Assembly: GCA_036509255.1 (NCBI GenBank)
Contig: DATCFY010000232.1
Location: 1-64,000, forward strand
DNA: 64,000 nt
Origin: RYN-230 sp036509255
GTDB lineage: Bacteria; Actinomycetota; Actinomycetes; Streptosporangiales; Streptosporangiaceae
Reading direction: 5' to 3'
The notes beneath the pieces are model-generated. The model saw nothing but the letters and a program-made list of their open reading frames with translations, made no database searches and was not told the origin of the DNA. Within the stretch, counting starts at the first letter, position 1; each line of letters starts with the position of its first letter. The translations under genes were made by a program, and so were the position numbers. This document shows, piece after piece, positions 34,754 through 44,530 of this stretch.

Positions 34754-34906
34754 GCCGCCCGCATGTTCATGGCATGAGGATAAGCACTGGGGCCGCAGTC
34801 GGGAAGACCGCCGCAGGGTGGCCGGCAGCGGCGGGGTGAGCTTGACCACACCCTGGGCTGCGCGGCTCTCGTTGCCATGCGGGGGCGGACCCTTGATGCT
34901 TGGGTT

Positions 34907-37012
34907 ATGCCAAGAAACGACGAGGTGACGCGGCTGCTCGGCAGCGATTACGGCGAGGTGCTCTGGGAGCCGGGGCCGGAGGTTATCGACCAGGCCCGGA
35001 TCACCCAGTACCTACGCTGGCTGGCCGAGCATCACGGTGTCGCCGCCGCTGACTACCAGGATCTGTGGGAGTGGTCGGTCGGCGAGCCGGGTGCCTTCTG
35101 GGACTCGCTGTGGGAGTACTTCCGGGTGCTCGGGCAGCGCGGCGACGGTCCCGCCCTGAGCGGGCAGCTGCCCGACGCCACCTGGTTTCCTGGCGCCACG
35201 CTGAACTACGCGCGGAACGCGCTGCGCACAGCCCGCACCGACCCCGGCCGCGTCGCGATCATCGCCTGCGCGGAGGATGCCCCGCAGCGGACCTACACCT
35301 ATGGCGAGCTGGCTACCGAGGTGGGCCGGGTCCGCGGGGCGCTGCGCGCGCTTGGCGTCGGCCAGGGGGACCGGGTGGCCGCGTTCTTGCCGAACATCCC
35401 CGAGGCGCTTATCGGGTTGCTGGCTACGGCCAGCCTGGGGGCCATCTGGTCGTCGTGCTCGCCGGATTTCGGGGCGCACAGCGTGATCGACCGGTTCGCG
35501 CAGATCCGGCCCACCGTGCTGCTCGCGGTGGGTGGCTACCGCTACGGTGGCAAGGACTACAGCCGGGACGAGGCCGTCAGCGAGATCGTCGCGGGGCTGC
35601 CGGGCCTGGCCGCGCTGATTATGGTGGATGGCCCGGCCGCTGCCGCGGCGGACAGTGCCCCGGCCGGGCCGGGCCCGGCCACCCGGGCCGCCGCTGACCA
35701 GGCTGGGGTGCGCACGTTCAGCTGGGCTGAGCTCCCGGCCGCGGCCGGCGACGGCCAGCCGGAGTTCGTCGAGGTCCCGTTCGACCACCCGCTGTGGGTG
35801 CTGTACTCGTCCGGCACCACCGGGCTGCCCAAGGCGATCATGCATGGTCACGGCGGGATCGTCCTGGAGCACCTCAAGGCGGTGGGCCTGCATCAGGATC
35901 TCGGTCCGGGTGACGTGTTCTTCTGGTACACGACCACCGGCTGGATGATGTGGAACTACCTGGCCGGCGGGCTGCTGGCGGGGGCGACCGTGGTGCTCTA
36001 CGACGGCAGCGCCACCTACCCCGGCACCGACGCGCTGTGGCGGCTCGCCGAGCAGGCCGGGGTGACCTACTTCGGAACCGGCGCGCCCTACCTGCTGACC
36101 TGCGCCAAAGCCGGGCTGGCCCCGGGCCGCGAGCTGGATCTGTCCGCGCTGCGCGGCATCGGGTCCACCGGATCCCCGCTGCCGCCCGAGGGCTTCCGCT
36201 GGGTCTACCAGGACGTGAGCGCGGACGCGCAGCTCGGGTCGTTCTCCGGCGGCACCGATGTGTGCACCGGGTTCGTGGGGCCCAGCCCGTTGCTGCCCGT
36301 GCGGGCCGGCCTTATCGCGGGCCGGAGCCTGGGGGCCAAGGTGGAGGCCTTCGACGCCGCCGGGAAGCCGGTCACCGGGGAGGTCGGCGAGCTCGTCATC
36401 ACCGCACCGATGCCGTCTATGCCGGTCGGCTTCTGGAACGATCCTGACGGCGCGAGATACCACTCCAGTTACTTCGCCGCCTATCCTGGGGTGTGGCGGC
36501 ACGGTGACTGGATCACCATACTGCCGGACGGCGGATGCGTGATCTACGGGCGTTCGGACGCCACCCTGAACCGCGGTGGTGTGCGGATGGGCACCAGCGA
36601 GTTCTACCGGGTGGTAGAGCGGCTGCCGGAGGTCACCGACAGCCTGGTGGTCGATACCGGGCAGCTGGGCCGCCCGGGGCGGCTGGTGCTTTACGTGGTG
36701 CTGGCCGAGGGACGCGACCTCGACGACGACCTGACCGGGCAGCTCCGGAGCGCGCTGCGCGGCGAACTGTCCCCCCGGCACGTGCCCGACGAGATCCACC
36801 AGGTGCCCGGGATTCCGCGGACGCTGTCTGGGAAGAAGCTGGAAGTCCCGGTGCGCAAGATCCTGCTCGGCACGCCGGTCGCGGAGGCGGCCGACCTGGA
36901 CGCGCTGGCCAATCCCGAGGTGCTGGGACTTTTCGCACCTCAGGAGGAGCCCCGCGTAGAGTCGGGGGCGAGCGATGCGCAGCCATCAACGGCGATTGAG
37001 GGAAACGCGTGA
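34907..37012 (+). CDS. Acetoacetate-CoA ligase
   Basis: A 701-residue adenylate-forming enzyme of the acetoacetyl-CoA synthetase type. Motifs: WFPGATLNYARNAL, AMP-binding YSSGTTGLPKAIMHGHGG, the IWSSCSPDFG segment, GRSDATLNRGGVRMG, and the C-terminal Lys in TLSGKKLEVPV. It activates acetoacetate from ketone bodies or PHB breakdown. The ATG at 34907 (MPRNDEVTRLL) fits the family length. Its TGA overlaps the GTG of the dehydrogenase gene, so acetoacetyl-CoA and glutamate metabolism are coupled here. Confidence 0.93.
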   Translation: MPRNDEVTRLLGSDYGEVLWEPGPEVIDQARITQYLRWLAEHHGVAAADYQDLWEWSVGEPGAFWDSLWEYFRVLGQRGDGPALSGQLPDATWFPGATLNYARNALRTARTDPGRVAIIACAEDAPQRTYTYGELATEVGRVRGALRALGVGQGDRVAAFLPNIPEALIGLLATASLGAIWSSCSPDFGAHSVIDRFAQIRPTVLLAVGGYRYGGKDYSRDEAVSEIVAGLPGLAALIMVDGPAAAAADSAPAGPGPATRAAADQAGVRTFSWAELPAAAGDGQPEFVEVPFDHPLWVLYSSGTTGLPKAIMHGHGGIVLEHLKAVGLHQDLGPGDVFFWYTTTGWMMWNYLAGGLLAGATVVLYDGSATYPGTDALWRLAEQAGVTYFGTGAPYLLTCAKAGLAPGRELDLSALRGIGSTGSPLPPEGFRWVYQDVSADAQLGSFSGGTDVCTGFVGPSPLLPVRAGLIAGRSLGAKVEAFDAAGKPVTGEVGELVITAPMPSMPVGFWNDPDGARYHSSYFAAYPGVWRHGDWITILPDGGCVIYGRSDATLNRGGVRMGTSEFYRVVERLPEVTDSLVVDTGQLGRPGRLVLYVVLAEGRDLDDDLTGQLRSALRGELSPRHVPDEIHQVPGIPRTLSGKKLEVPVRKILLGTPVAEAADLDALANPEVLGLFAPQEEPRVESGASDAQPSTAIEGNA

Positions 37013-40000
37013 CAACACCACAATGGCGTGGTGCGGCACCATTGAGTGACGACCCGTCTACGGACAAGGAAGCCTTGCTGGCCGAGGCGGCCGGGGCGGT
37101 CAGCGCCGAGGAACTGTCCGGCCTGCGCGTCGGCGATCTGCTCGGCTACCTCCGGGCGTACTACCGGCACGTCCCGGTCGAGGATCTCGCTGCGGCCGGC
37201 CCCGGCCCTGTCGCCGCAGCCGCGCTGGAGCAGGCCAGGCTCGCCGCCCACCGGCCGCAGGGCCGGGCCCTGGTCCGGGTACGGCCCGCCGGCTCGCCCG
37301 GAGCGTTCGACCCGTCCCGCCGGGTGGTCGACATCGTCACCGACGACATGCCGTTCCTGGTCGATTCGGTGACCATGGAACTGGCCCGGCACGGCCTGGA
37401 CAGCGACCACATCCTGCATCCCCAGCTGCTGGTCCGCCGGGACGTGAGCGGGTCGCTGCACGACGTGTGCGGCCCGCTCCAGGGGGGCGGCCGCGACCAT
37501 GACCAGATGGCTGAATCCTGGACGCACATCGAGATCGGGGGCGCTGGCGCCGACGGCACGTCCGCGCGCAACTCAGCCGCCGAGCTCGAGCAGGACCTGC
37601 ACCGGGTGCTGCAGGACGTCCGGGTCGCGGTCGAGGACTACCCGCGGATGCAGGCAAGGGCCACCTGGCTGGCCGACCGGCTGGCCGCGGAAGGCGCCGG
37701 GGCCCCGGCTGAGACCGTGGCCCTGCTGCGCTGGCTGGCCGACAACCACTTCACCTTCCTCGGCTACCGGGAGTACGACCTGGTGGACGGGCCGGATGGG
37801 ATGGCGCTGCTCGCGCAGCCCGGCACCGGCCTGGGGATCTTGCGGCACGACAAGAGGGGCTCCGTATCCTTCGCCGCGCTGCCCCCTGAAGTCCGGAACC
37901 GGGCCCGCGACCGGCAGCGCCTCATTCTGACCAAAGCCAACTCCCGGTCCACCGTGCACCGGCCCAACTACCTGGACTACATCGCGGTCAAGCGGATCAA
38001 TGACGTGGGTGAGGTGGTCGGCGAGCACCGCTTCCTCGGACTGTTCACGCACGCCGCGTACCACGAGAGCATCACCCGCGTCCCGGTGCTGCGGCGCAAG
38101 CTGGCTAGCGTGCTGGAGGCGGCCGGGATGCCCGCGGACAGCCACGACGGCCAGGACCTGACCGAGATCCTGGAGGGCTACCCGCGCGAGGAGCTCTTCC
38201 AGATCTCCGTGCCCGAGCTGACCCCGATCGCGCTGGGCGTGCTTGCCCTGCGGGAACGCCGCCAGACCCGGCTGTTCCTGCGCCGGGACGTCTACGGCCG
38301 GTACATGTCGTGCCTGGTGTACCTGCCCCGCGACCGTTACACCACGGCGGTGCGGCTGCGCGCCCAGGAGATCCTGCGCGAAGCGTTCTACGGCGCGGCG
38401 GTGGAGTACAGCGCGACCGTCGGCGAATCGGCGCTGGCCCGGCTGCACGTCGTGGTGCGGGCCGAGCGCGGCCGCCGGCTGCCCCAGGTGGACACGGCGG
38501 TCCTGGAGGCCAAGCTGGCCGCCGCGGTCCGCTCCTGGGACGAGGACCTCGCCGCCGAGGCGCTGGCCCGGCTCGGCGAGGAGGAGGCGGGGGAGTTGCT
38601 TGCCCACTGGGCGGCGGCCATCCCGGAGACTTATAAGACGGACGTGCCCGCGGCCTACGCGGTGAGCGACCTCATCCGGGTGCGCGGCATGCTCGGGTCC
38701 GGCACGCCGGTGGCCTTCGACTTGTGGGAGGCCGAGGGCTTCTCCGGCGGGAAACCCGCCGAGGATGCCGGGCAGCCAACCTCGGACGACCGGCCGCGCG
38801 TCTGGCGGCTCACCATCTACCGGACCGGATCGCCGATCACCCTCACCGATGTGCTGCCGCGGCTGCACCATCTGGGGGTTGAGGTGGTGGACGAGCACCC
38901 GTACGAGTTCTCCGGGCCAGGACTTCCCGCCCGGTTCTGGATCTACGACTTCGGGCTGCGTCCCACCCGCACCCGGTCTGACGCGTCCGCGCGGCCCACG
39001 GCCACGGCGAGCCCTACGGCTCCGGCGGGCCCCGCGTCCGCGCAGCCGTCGTCTGCGGCGCCGCCCCATCCGGGGCCGGTCAAAGGGCTGGTCGAGGACA
39101 CGCTCGACGCTCTGTGGCGCAACCAGATCGAGGACGATGGCTTCAACGCCCTGGTGCTGGACGCCCACCTGAGCTGGCGCCAGGTCATGGTGCTGCGCGC
39201 CTACGCCAAGTACCTGCGGCAGGCCGGTACCCGGTTCAGTCACTCCTACATCGAGCGGGTGCTGCGCTCCAACACCACGGTGACGCGGCTGCTGGTGCGG
39301 CTGTTCGAGTCCCGGTTCGACCCGGCCCGGCAGGCCGGGCAGACCGAGCGCAGCGAGGCCATCACCGAGGAGATCCGCGGCGAGCTCGACGACGTGGCCG
39401 TGCTCGATCACGACCGGGTGCTGCGCGCCTACCTGGGCCTGATCCTGGCCACCCTGCGGACGAACTACTTCGCTGACCATGCGGCCGGGCACACGCCCGG
39501 CGCCGGCCTGGGGGAGGTTCCTTACCTGGTGGTCAAGCTGGACGCGGCGGCCGTACCCGACCTGCCCGCGCCCCGGCCGAAGTTCGAGCTGTTCGTCTAC
39601 TCACCCCGGCTGGAAGCGGTGCACCTGAGGTTCGGCGCGGTGGCCCGGGGCGGGCTGCGCTGGTCGGACCGCAGCGAGGACTTCCGCACCGAGATCCTGG
39701 GGCTGGCCAAAGCACAGGAGGTTAAGAACTCCGTCATCGTGCCGTCCGGCGCCAAGGGCGGCTTCGTCTGCAAGCAGCTGCCCGACGCCGCGGACCGGGA
39801 CGCCTACCAGGCCGAGGTGCTGGACTGCTACCGGACATTCATCAGCGCCATGCTGGAGGTCACCGACAACCTGCAGGCCGGCCGGGTTGTACCGCCGCCT
39901 GGGGTGGTCCGGTACGACGGGGACGACCCCTACCTGGTGGTCGCGGCGGACAAGGGCACCGCGACGTTCTCCGACACCGCCAATGAGATCGCGCAGAGTT

Positions 40001-42066
40001 ACGGCTACTGGCTGGGTGACGCGTTCGCTTCGGGCGGGTCCGAGGGCTACGACCACAAGAAGATGGCCATCACCGCCCTCGGCGCGTGGGAATCGGTCAA
40101 GTTCCACTTCGCCATCCTGGACCTCGACGTGGACGCCACGGACTTCACGGTCGCCGGGATCGGGGACATGTCGGGCGACGTCTTCGGCAACGGGATGCTG
40201 CTCTCCGAGCACATCAAGCTGGTAGCGGCGTTCGACCACCGGCACATCTTCATCGACCCGTCACCCGACCCGGCAGCCAGCTTCGCCGAACGGCGGCGGC
40301 TGTTTGAGCTGCCCCGTTCCTCCTGGGCCGACTACGACCCCACAGTCATCTCCGCCGGCGGTGGCGTCTGGTCGCGCACGATGAAGTCCGTGTCCGTCGC
40401 CCCGGCGGCCGCCGGGGCGCTGGGCCTGGGCAGCGACGTCCGCGCGCTCTCCCCGGACCAGCTGATCTCCGCGATCCTCGCCGCCCCGGTGGACCTGCTC
40501 TGGAACGGCGGGGTGGGCACGTACGTGAAGGCCAGCACCCAGCCGCACGCCGACGCCGGGGACCGGGCCAATGACGCGGTCCGGATTGACGCCCCCGCGG
40601 TCCGGGCCAAGGTGATCGCCGAGGGCGGCAACCTGGGTGTGACGCAGGCCGCCCGGATCGAGTACGCGCTCGCCGGCGGCCTGATCAACACCGATTTCAT
40701 CGACAACTCCGCCGGGGTAGACACCTCCGACCATGAGGTGAACATCAAGGTCCTGCTGGCAGACAGGGTGAGCCGCGGGGAGCTGGGCGCAGCGGCGCGC
40801 AACCACCTGCTCCAGGAGATGACCGACGAGGTCGCGGCGCTGGTCCTGCGGCACAATTACCACCAGAACCGGGCCCTGGCCTCGTCCCGGTCCCAGGCGG
40901 CGGAGATGCTGCACGTGCACACGCGGTTGATGCGGAAGATGGCGCGGGACGGGCGGCTCCGCCGGAAGCTGGAAGTGCTGCCAGGGGACAAGGAGATCGC
41001 CGAGCGCCGGTCGGCCGGCCTGGGGCTGACCGGGCCGGAGTTCGCCGTGCTGCTGGCCCAGGTCAAGATCGCGGCCGAGGAGGAGATGCTGGCCTCGCCC
41101 CTGCCTGACGACCCCTACCTGCAGTCGGTGCTCACCGCCTACTTCCCGGAGCCGCTGCGCGAGTCGTTCGCCGACCAGATGCGCGCCCACCCGCTGCGCC
41201 GGGAGATCATCACCACCGAGGTCGTCAACGACATGGTGGACCGTTCCGGGACGACGTTCCTGTTCCGGATGAATGAGGAAACCGGGGCGTCGGTCCCCGA
41301 CATCACCTGCGCCTGGCTGGTCGCGCGCCGGGTCTTCGACCTGGCCGGATTCTGGGCCCAGGTGGAGGCCCTGGACGGCCAGGTGGAAGTGTCCACGCAG
41401 CTGGCGCTCCTGCTGGAAGGGCACAAGCTCGCCGAGCGTGCCACCCGGTGGCTGCTCAACAATCGCCGGCCGCCGTTCGACATCGCCGAGACCATCGACT
41501 TCTTCTCCGGCGGAGTGCTCACTGTCTCGTCCGGCCTGCCCAAGCTGCTCACCGGCCGGGACCGCTCCGGGTATAGCGACCGGCTGGAGTCCTTCACCGC
41601 CCGCGGTGTCCCCGCTGGGCTCGCCGAGCAAGTGGGTGCCATGGTTCCCGCCTACTCCGCCTTCGACCTGGTCGAGATCGCCGCGGCGACCGGCCGCAGC
41701 GTGGAGGAGACCGCCGAGGTCTACTTCGACCTGGCCGAGCGGCTGCAGATCACCCGGCTGCGGGACCGGATCACCGCGCTGCTGCGCGACGACCGGTGGA
41801 ACACGATGGCGCGCGCCGCGCTCCGCGACGACCTCTACGCGGCCCACGCGGCCATCACCCGGGAGGTGCTCCAGGTGACCGGCCCGGGCAGCCCCGAGGA
41901 GCGCCTCGCCGACTGGGCCCGGCGCAACGAGCCCGCCGTCCAGCGCTCGGGGCAGACCCTGACCGAGATCTGGGAGAGCGACCGGTTCACTGTCGCGATG
42001 CTGTCGGTGGCGGTGCGTGCAATTCGCACTCTGGTGGACGCCAGTTCGCTGCCGGAACATCCTTGA
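37009..42066 (+). CDS. NAD-specific glutamate dehydrogenase, 180-kDa class
   Basis: A 1685-residue enzyme of the large NAD-GDH class known from Streptomyces and Pseudomonas. The N-terminal ~700 residues are regulatory (ACT-like) domains. The catalytic core has GGLRWSDRSEDFRTEILGL, the Lys in SVIVPSGAKGGFVCK, and GIGDMSGDVFGNGMLLS; the NAD domain has AEGGNLGVTQAARIEYA and NTDFIDNSAGVDTSDHEVN. The long C-terminal region is helical. It oxidises glutamate to 2-oxoglutarate and ammonia. An Ala/Pro/Ser-rich linker lies near 38980-39080. Translation is coupled to the upstream ligase by GTGA. Confidence 0.95.
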   Translation: MTTPQWRGAAPLSDDPSTDKEALLAEAAGAVSAEELSGLRVGDLLGYLRAYYRHVPVEDLAAAGPGPVAAAALEQARLAAHRPQGRALVRVRPAGSPGAFDPSRRVVDIVTDDMPFLVDSVTMELARHGLDSDHILHPQLLVRRDVSGSLHDVCGPLQGGGRDHDQMAESWTHIEIGGAGADGTSARNSAAELEQDLHRVLQDVRVAVEDYPRMQARATWLADRLAAEGAGAPAETVALLRWLADNHFTFLGYREYDLVDGPDGMALLAQPGTGLGILRHDKRGSVSFAALPPEVRNRARDRQRLILTKANSRSTVHRPNYLDYIAVKRINDVGEVVGEHRFLGLFTHAAYHESITRVPVLRRKLASVLEAAGMPADSHDGQDLTEILEGYPREELFQISVPELTPIALGVLALRERRQTRLFLRRDVYGRYMSCLVYLPRDRYTTAVRLRAQEILREAFYGAAVEYSATVGESALARLHVVVRAERGRRLPQVDTAVLEAKLAAAVRSWDEDLAAEALARLGEEEAGELLAHWAAAIPETYKTDVPAAYAVSDLIRVRGMLGSGTPVAFDLWEAEGFSGGKPAEDAGQPTSDDRPRVWRLTIYRTGSPITLTDVLPRLHHLGVEVVDEHPYEFSGPGLPARFWIYDFGLRPTRTRSDASARPTATASPTAPAGPASAQPSSAAPPHPGPVKGLVEDTLDALWRNQIEDDGFNALVLDAHLSWRQVMVLRAYAKYLRQAGTRFSHSYIERVLRSNTTVTRLLVRLFESRFDPARQAGQTERSEAITEEIRGELDDVAVLDHDRVLRAYLGLILATLRTNYFADHAAGHTPGAGLGEVPYLVVKLDAAAVPDLPAPRPKFELFVYSPRLEAVHLRFGAVARGGLRWSDRSEDFRTEILGLAKAQEVKNSVIVPSGAKGGFVCKQLPDAADRDAYQAEVLDCYRTFISAMLEVTDNLQAGRVVPPPGVVRYDGDDPYLVVAADKGTATFSDTANEIAQSYGYWLGDAFASGGSEGYDHKKMAITALGAWESVKFHFAILDLDVDATDFTVAGIGDMSGDVFGNGMLLSEHIKLVAAFDHRHIFIDPSPDPAASFAERRRLFELPRSSWADYDPTVISAGGGVWSRTMKSVSVAPAAAGALGLGSDVRALSPDQLISAILAAPVDLLWNGGVGTYVKASTQPHADAGDRANDAVRIDAPAVRAKVIAEGGNLGVTQAARIEYALAGGLINTDFIDNSAGVDTSDHEVNIKVLLADRVSRGELGAAARNHLLQEMTDEVAALVLRHNYHQNRALASSRSQAAEMLHVHTRLMRKMARDGRLRRKLEVLPGDKEIAERRSAGLGLTGPEFAVLLAQVKIAAEEEMLASPLPDDPYLQSVLTAYFPEPLRESFADQMRAHPLRREIITTEVVNDMVDRSGTTFLFRMNEETGASVPDITCAWLVARRVFDLAGFWAQVEALDGQVEVSTQLALLLEGHKLAERATRWLLNNRRPPFDIAETIDFFSGGVLTVSSGLPKLLTGRDRSGYSDRLESFTARGVPAGLAEQVGAMVPAYSAFDLVEIAAATGRSVEETAEVYFDLAERLQITRLRDRITALLRDDRWNTMARAALRDDLYAAHAAITREVLQVTGPGSPEERLADWARRNEPAVQRSGQTLTEIWESDRFTVAMLSVAVRAIRTLVDASSLPEHP

Positions 42067-42148
42067 TTTCGCATTTAGCGTAGATCCCGACCCGCCGTTG
42101 GCGGGCGATCGTCCTTTCGAATGCCCGCGCTCGCGTAGGCTTTCCCGC

Positions 42149-43255
42149 ATGGCAGGTACCGATCCCGCAAATGAAATCTCGGAACTGTCGTCGACCCTCG
42201 CGAGCGTGGAGTCCGTTCTCGACCCGGAAGCCATGCGGCGCGAAGCAGACAAGCTGAGGGAGCGCGCGGCCGACCCGGGACTCTGGGACGACCAGGAGCG
42301 GGCCCAGGCGGTTACCCGCCGGCTGTCCTACCTCGAGGGGGAACTGAGCCGGCTGGCTGGTCTGCGCCGCCGTCTCGACGACACCCGGGTCATGTTCGAG
42401 CTGGCCGAGAGTGAGCACGACGAGCCCACCCGTGAGGAGGCGACCCGTGATCTCGCGGCCTTGCGCAAGGAGATCGACCTGCTTGAGGTCCGGACCCTCC
42501 TATCCGGCGAGTACGACGCCCGCGAGGCGCTGATCACGATCAACGCGCAGGCCGGCGGGGCGGATGCCGCTGACTGGGCGGAAGGGCTGCGGCGCATCTA
42601 CCTGCGCTGGGCGGAGCGGCACGGGTACCCCAGCGAGATCTACGACACCTCCTACGCGGAAGAGGCGGGCATCAAGTCCACCACCTTCGCGGTCAAGGCG
42701 CCGTACGCGTACGGCACACTGCGCGGTGAGCACGGCACGCACCGGATGGTGCGTATCTCCAAGTACGACAATCAGGGCCGCAGGCAGACCTCGTTCGCCG
42801 GGGTGGACGTGATCCCGGTGGTGGAGCAGACCGACCACATCGAGATCCCCGACGACGACATCCGGGTCGATGTGTACCGCTCCAGCGGGCCCGGCGGCCA
42901 GGGCGTGAACACCACCGACTCGGCGGTCCGGCTCACCCACCTGCCGACCGGGATCGTGGTCTCCTGCCAGAACGAGCGCAGCCAGATCCAGAACCGGGCC
43001 AGCGCCATGGCCGTGCTCCAGGCCAAGCTGCTCGAGCGCAGCCGTGCGGAGCAGGCGGCCAAGATGTCCGAGCTGCGCGGTGACTCCTCGGGCAGCTGGG
43101 GCACCCAGATCCGGAACTATGTGCTGCACCCGTACCAGAACGTCAAGGACCTGCGGACCGGGCTGGAGACGGGGAACACCGCCGCGGTCATGGACGGCGA
43201 GATCGATGACTTCATCGAGGCTGAAATCCGCTGGCTGCGCAAGCACGAGGCCTGA
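42149..43255 (+). CDS. prfB: Peptide chain release factor 2
   Basis: A 368-residue RF2. The GGQ motif is SSGPGGQGVNTTDSAVR. The SPF anticodon-like loop is not spelled out as in E. coli, but the domain order is normal. There is no in-frame UGA or slippery site near the start, so the autoregulatory +1 frameshift of other bacteria is absent, as usual in actinobacteria. TAGGCT at 42136-42141 is 7 nt before the ATG, predicting a leaderless mRNA. Confidence 0.95.
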   Translation: MAGTDPANEISELSSTLASVESVLDPEAMRREADKLRERAADPGLWDDQERAQAVTRRLSYLEGELSRLAGLRRRLDDTRVMFELAESEHDEPTREEATRDLAALRKEIDLLEVRTLLSGEYDAREALITINAQAGGADAADWAEGLRRIYLRWAERHGYPSEIYDTSYAEEAGIKSTTFAVKAPYAYGTLRGEHGTHRMVRISKYDNQGRRQTSFAGVDVIPVVEQTDHIEIPDDDIRVDVYRSSGPGGQGVNTTDSAVRLTHLPTGIVVSCQNERSQIQNRASAMAVLQAKLLERSRAEQAAKMSELRGDSSGSWGTQIRNYVLHPYQNVKDLRTGLETGNTAAVMDGEIDDFIEAEIRWLRKHEA

Positions 43256-43396
43256 TCCGGCCAACGGCTGTCCCGGCCGGGCCGCAGGGATGCACGGCGC
43301 GCGCAGGCTTTGGCGCAGGCGTGCCGCGTCCCGGGCCCGGGCGTGCGCCTGCCCGGCCCCTGAGCCTCCGGGACGGGCCCGGGCGGCCTAGCCGGT

Positions 43397-43579
43397 CTAG
43401 TGGGCCACCTGCAGCATGACGGCCAGCGCCAGCGTGGCTAGCAGCAGCATGGCGATCACGGGCAGGCTCAGCCCGCCGGAGTGATGGTGCATCTGGGCCC
43501 GCGCCGACCGGCAGGCAGGGCACCGTGCCTCGACCACCGGCCCCGCACAGCTGGCGCAGATCAGGTCTTCGCAACTCAT
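43397..43579 (-). CDS. Zinc-ribbon membrane-anchored miniprotein
   Basis: A 60-residue protein with two cysteine pairs (CEDLICASCAG and RCPACRS) followed by a C-terminal membrane helix (LPVIAMLLLATLALAVMLQV). A GAGGGA sequence lies 5 nt before the ATG. It is on the opposite strand between prfB and ftsE. Function unknown; no family recognised. Confidence 0.65.
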   Translation of the reverse strand: MSCEDLICASCAGPVVEARCPACRSARAQMHHHSGGLSLPVIAMLLLATLALAVMLQVAH

Positions 43580-43757
43580 CTGGGTCCCTCCCTCAGCAGG
43601 CACCGGTGTCACTTCCGCGGTGTTGGACGTTCGGAACCAGTTTCCCCCCTAGACTGGCCCCTGGCCAAACCGGACAGTCCGCCAGAGCCGGGAGAGCCGT
43701 ACGGTGGCCGGATTCCGGCTGCGGCGTCCGCATTCTGTCGAGCGTTGTGATGGGCCT

Positions 43758-44447
43758 GTGATCCACTTCGATAACGTCACTAAGACGTACCCGAACCAGA
43801 GCCGTCCGGCTCTGGAGAACGTCACGATCGACGTCGAGAAGGGCGAGTTCGTCTTCCTGGTCGGGCCCTCGGGCTCGGGCAAGTCGACGTTCCTGCGGAT
43901 GATCCTCAAGGAGGAGAAGCCGACCGACGGCAAGATTCACGTCGCCGGCAAGGATCTCGCCCGCCTCACCAACTGGAAGGTTCCGTATCTGCGCCGCAGG
44001 ATCGGGTGCGTGTTCCAGGACTTCCGGCTGCTGCCCAACAAGAACGTCTACCAGAACGTTGCCTTCGCGCTCCAGGTCATCGGCAAGCCCCGGCGGTTCA
44101 TCCGCAAGGTCGTCCCCGAGGTTGTCGACCTGGTCGGCCTGGAAGGCAAGCACGACCGGATGCCCGATGAGCTGTCGGGTGGCGAGCAGCAGCGGGTCGC
44201 GATGGCCCGGGCGTTCGTGAACCGGCCGATGATCCTGCTGGCGGATGAGCCGACCGGGAACATCGACCCGGCCACCTCTATCGGGATCATGAAGGTACTC
44301 GACCGGATCAACCGGACCGGGACCACGGTCGTCATGGCCACGCACGATGCCGCGATCGTGGACTCCATGCGCAAGCGCGTCATCGAGCTCGAGTACGGGA
44401 AAGTTGTGCGCGACCAGTCTCGCGGGGTGTACGGCCAGGCGTACTGA
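43758..44447 (+). CDS. ftsE: Cell division ATP-binding protein FtsE
   Basis: A 229-residue ABC ATPase, the normal FtsE length. Walker A is GPSGSGKST, the signature LSGGEQQRVAMARA, Walker B MILLADEPTG, and the switch His is in VMATHD. FtsE-FtsX forms a membrane complex that activates peptidoglycan hydrolases at the septum. GTG 43758 (VIHFDNVTKTYP) matches the family start. Confidence 0.96.
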   Translation: MIHFDNVTKTYPNQSRPALENVTIDVEKGEFVFLVGPSGSGKSTFLRMILKEEKPTDGKIHVAGKDLARLTNWKVPYLRRRIGCVFQDFRLLPNKNVYQNVAFALQVIGKPRRFIRKVVPEVVDLVGLEGKHDRMPDELSGGEQQRVAMARAFVNRPMILLADEPTGNIDPATSIGIMKVLDRINRTGTTVVMATHDAAIVDSMRKRVIELEYGKVVRDQSRGVYGQAY

Positions 44448-44453
44448 CCAGCT

Positions 44454-44477
44454 CAGCCGCCCGGTCCTGGGCGGCTG
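44454..44477 (+). promoter_or_regulatory. Hairpin in the ftsE-ftsX spacer
   Basis: A perfect 9-bp stem, cagccgccc / gggcggctg, with a 6-nt loop, 7 bp after the ftsE stop. It may attenuate or process the ftsEX transcript. Confidence 0.5.
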
Positions 44478-44530
44478 ACGGGGGCGTGGGCGGTACCAGA
44501 TACCGGGAATTACCAAGGGATCAAGCGACC

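Noticed and set aside
37573..42252. Long minus-strand frames opposite the glutamate dehydrogenase
   Set aside because: They mirror a strongly conserved coding strand and have Arg/Gly/His-rich shadow composition.
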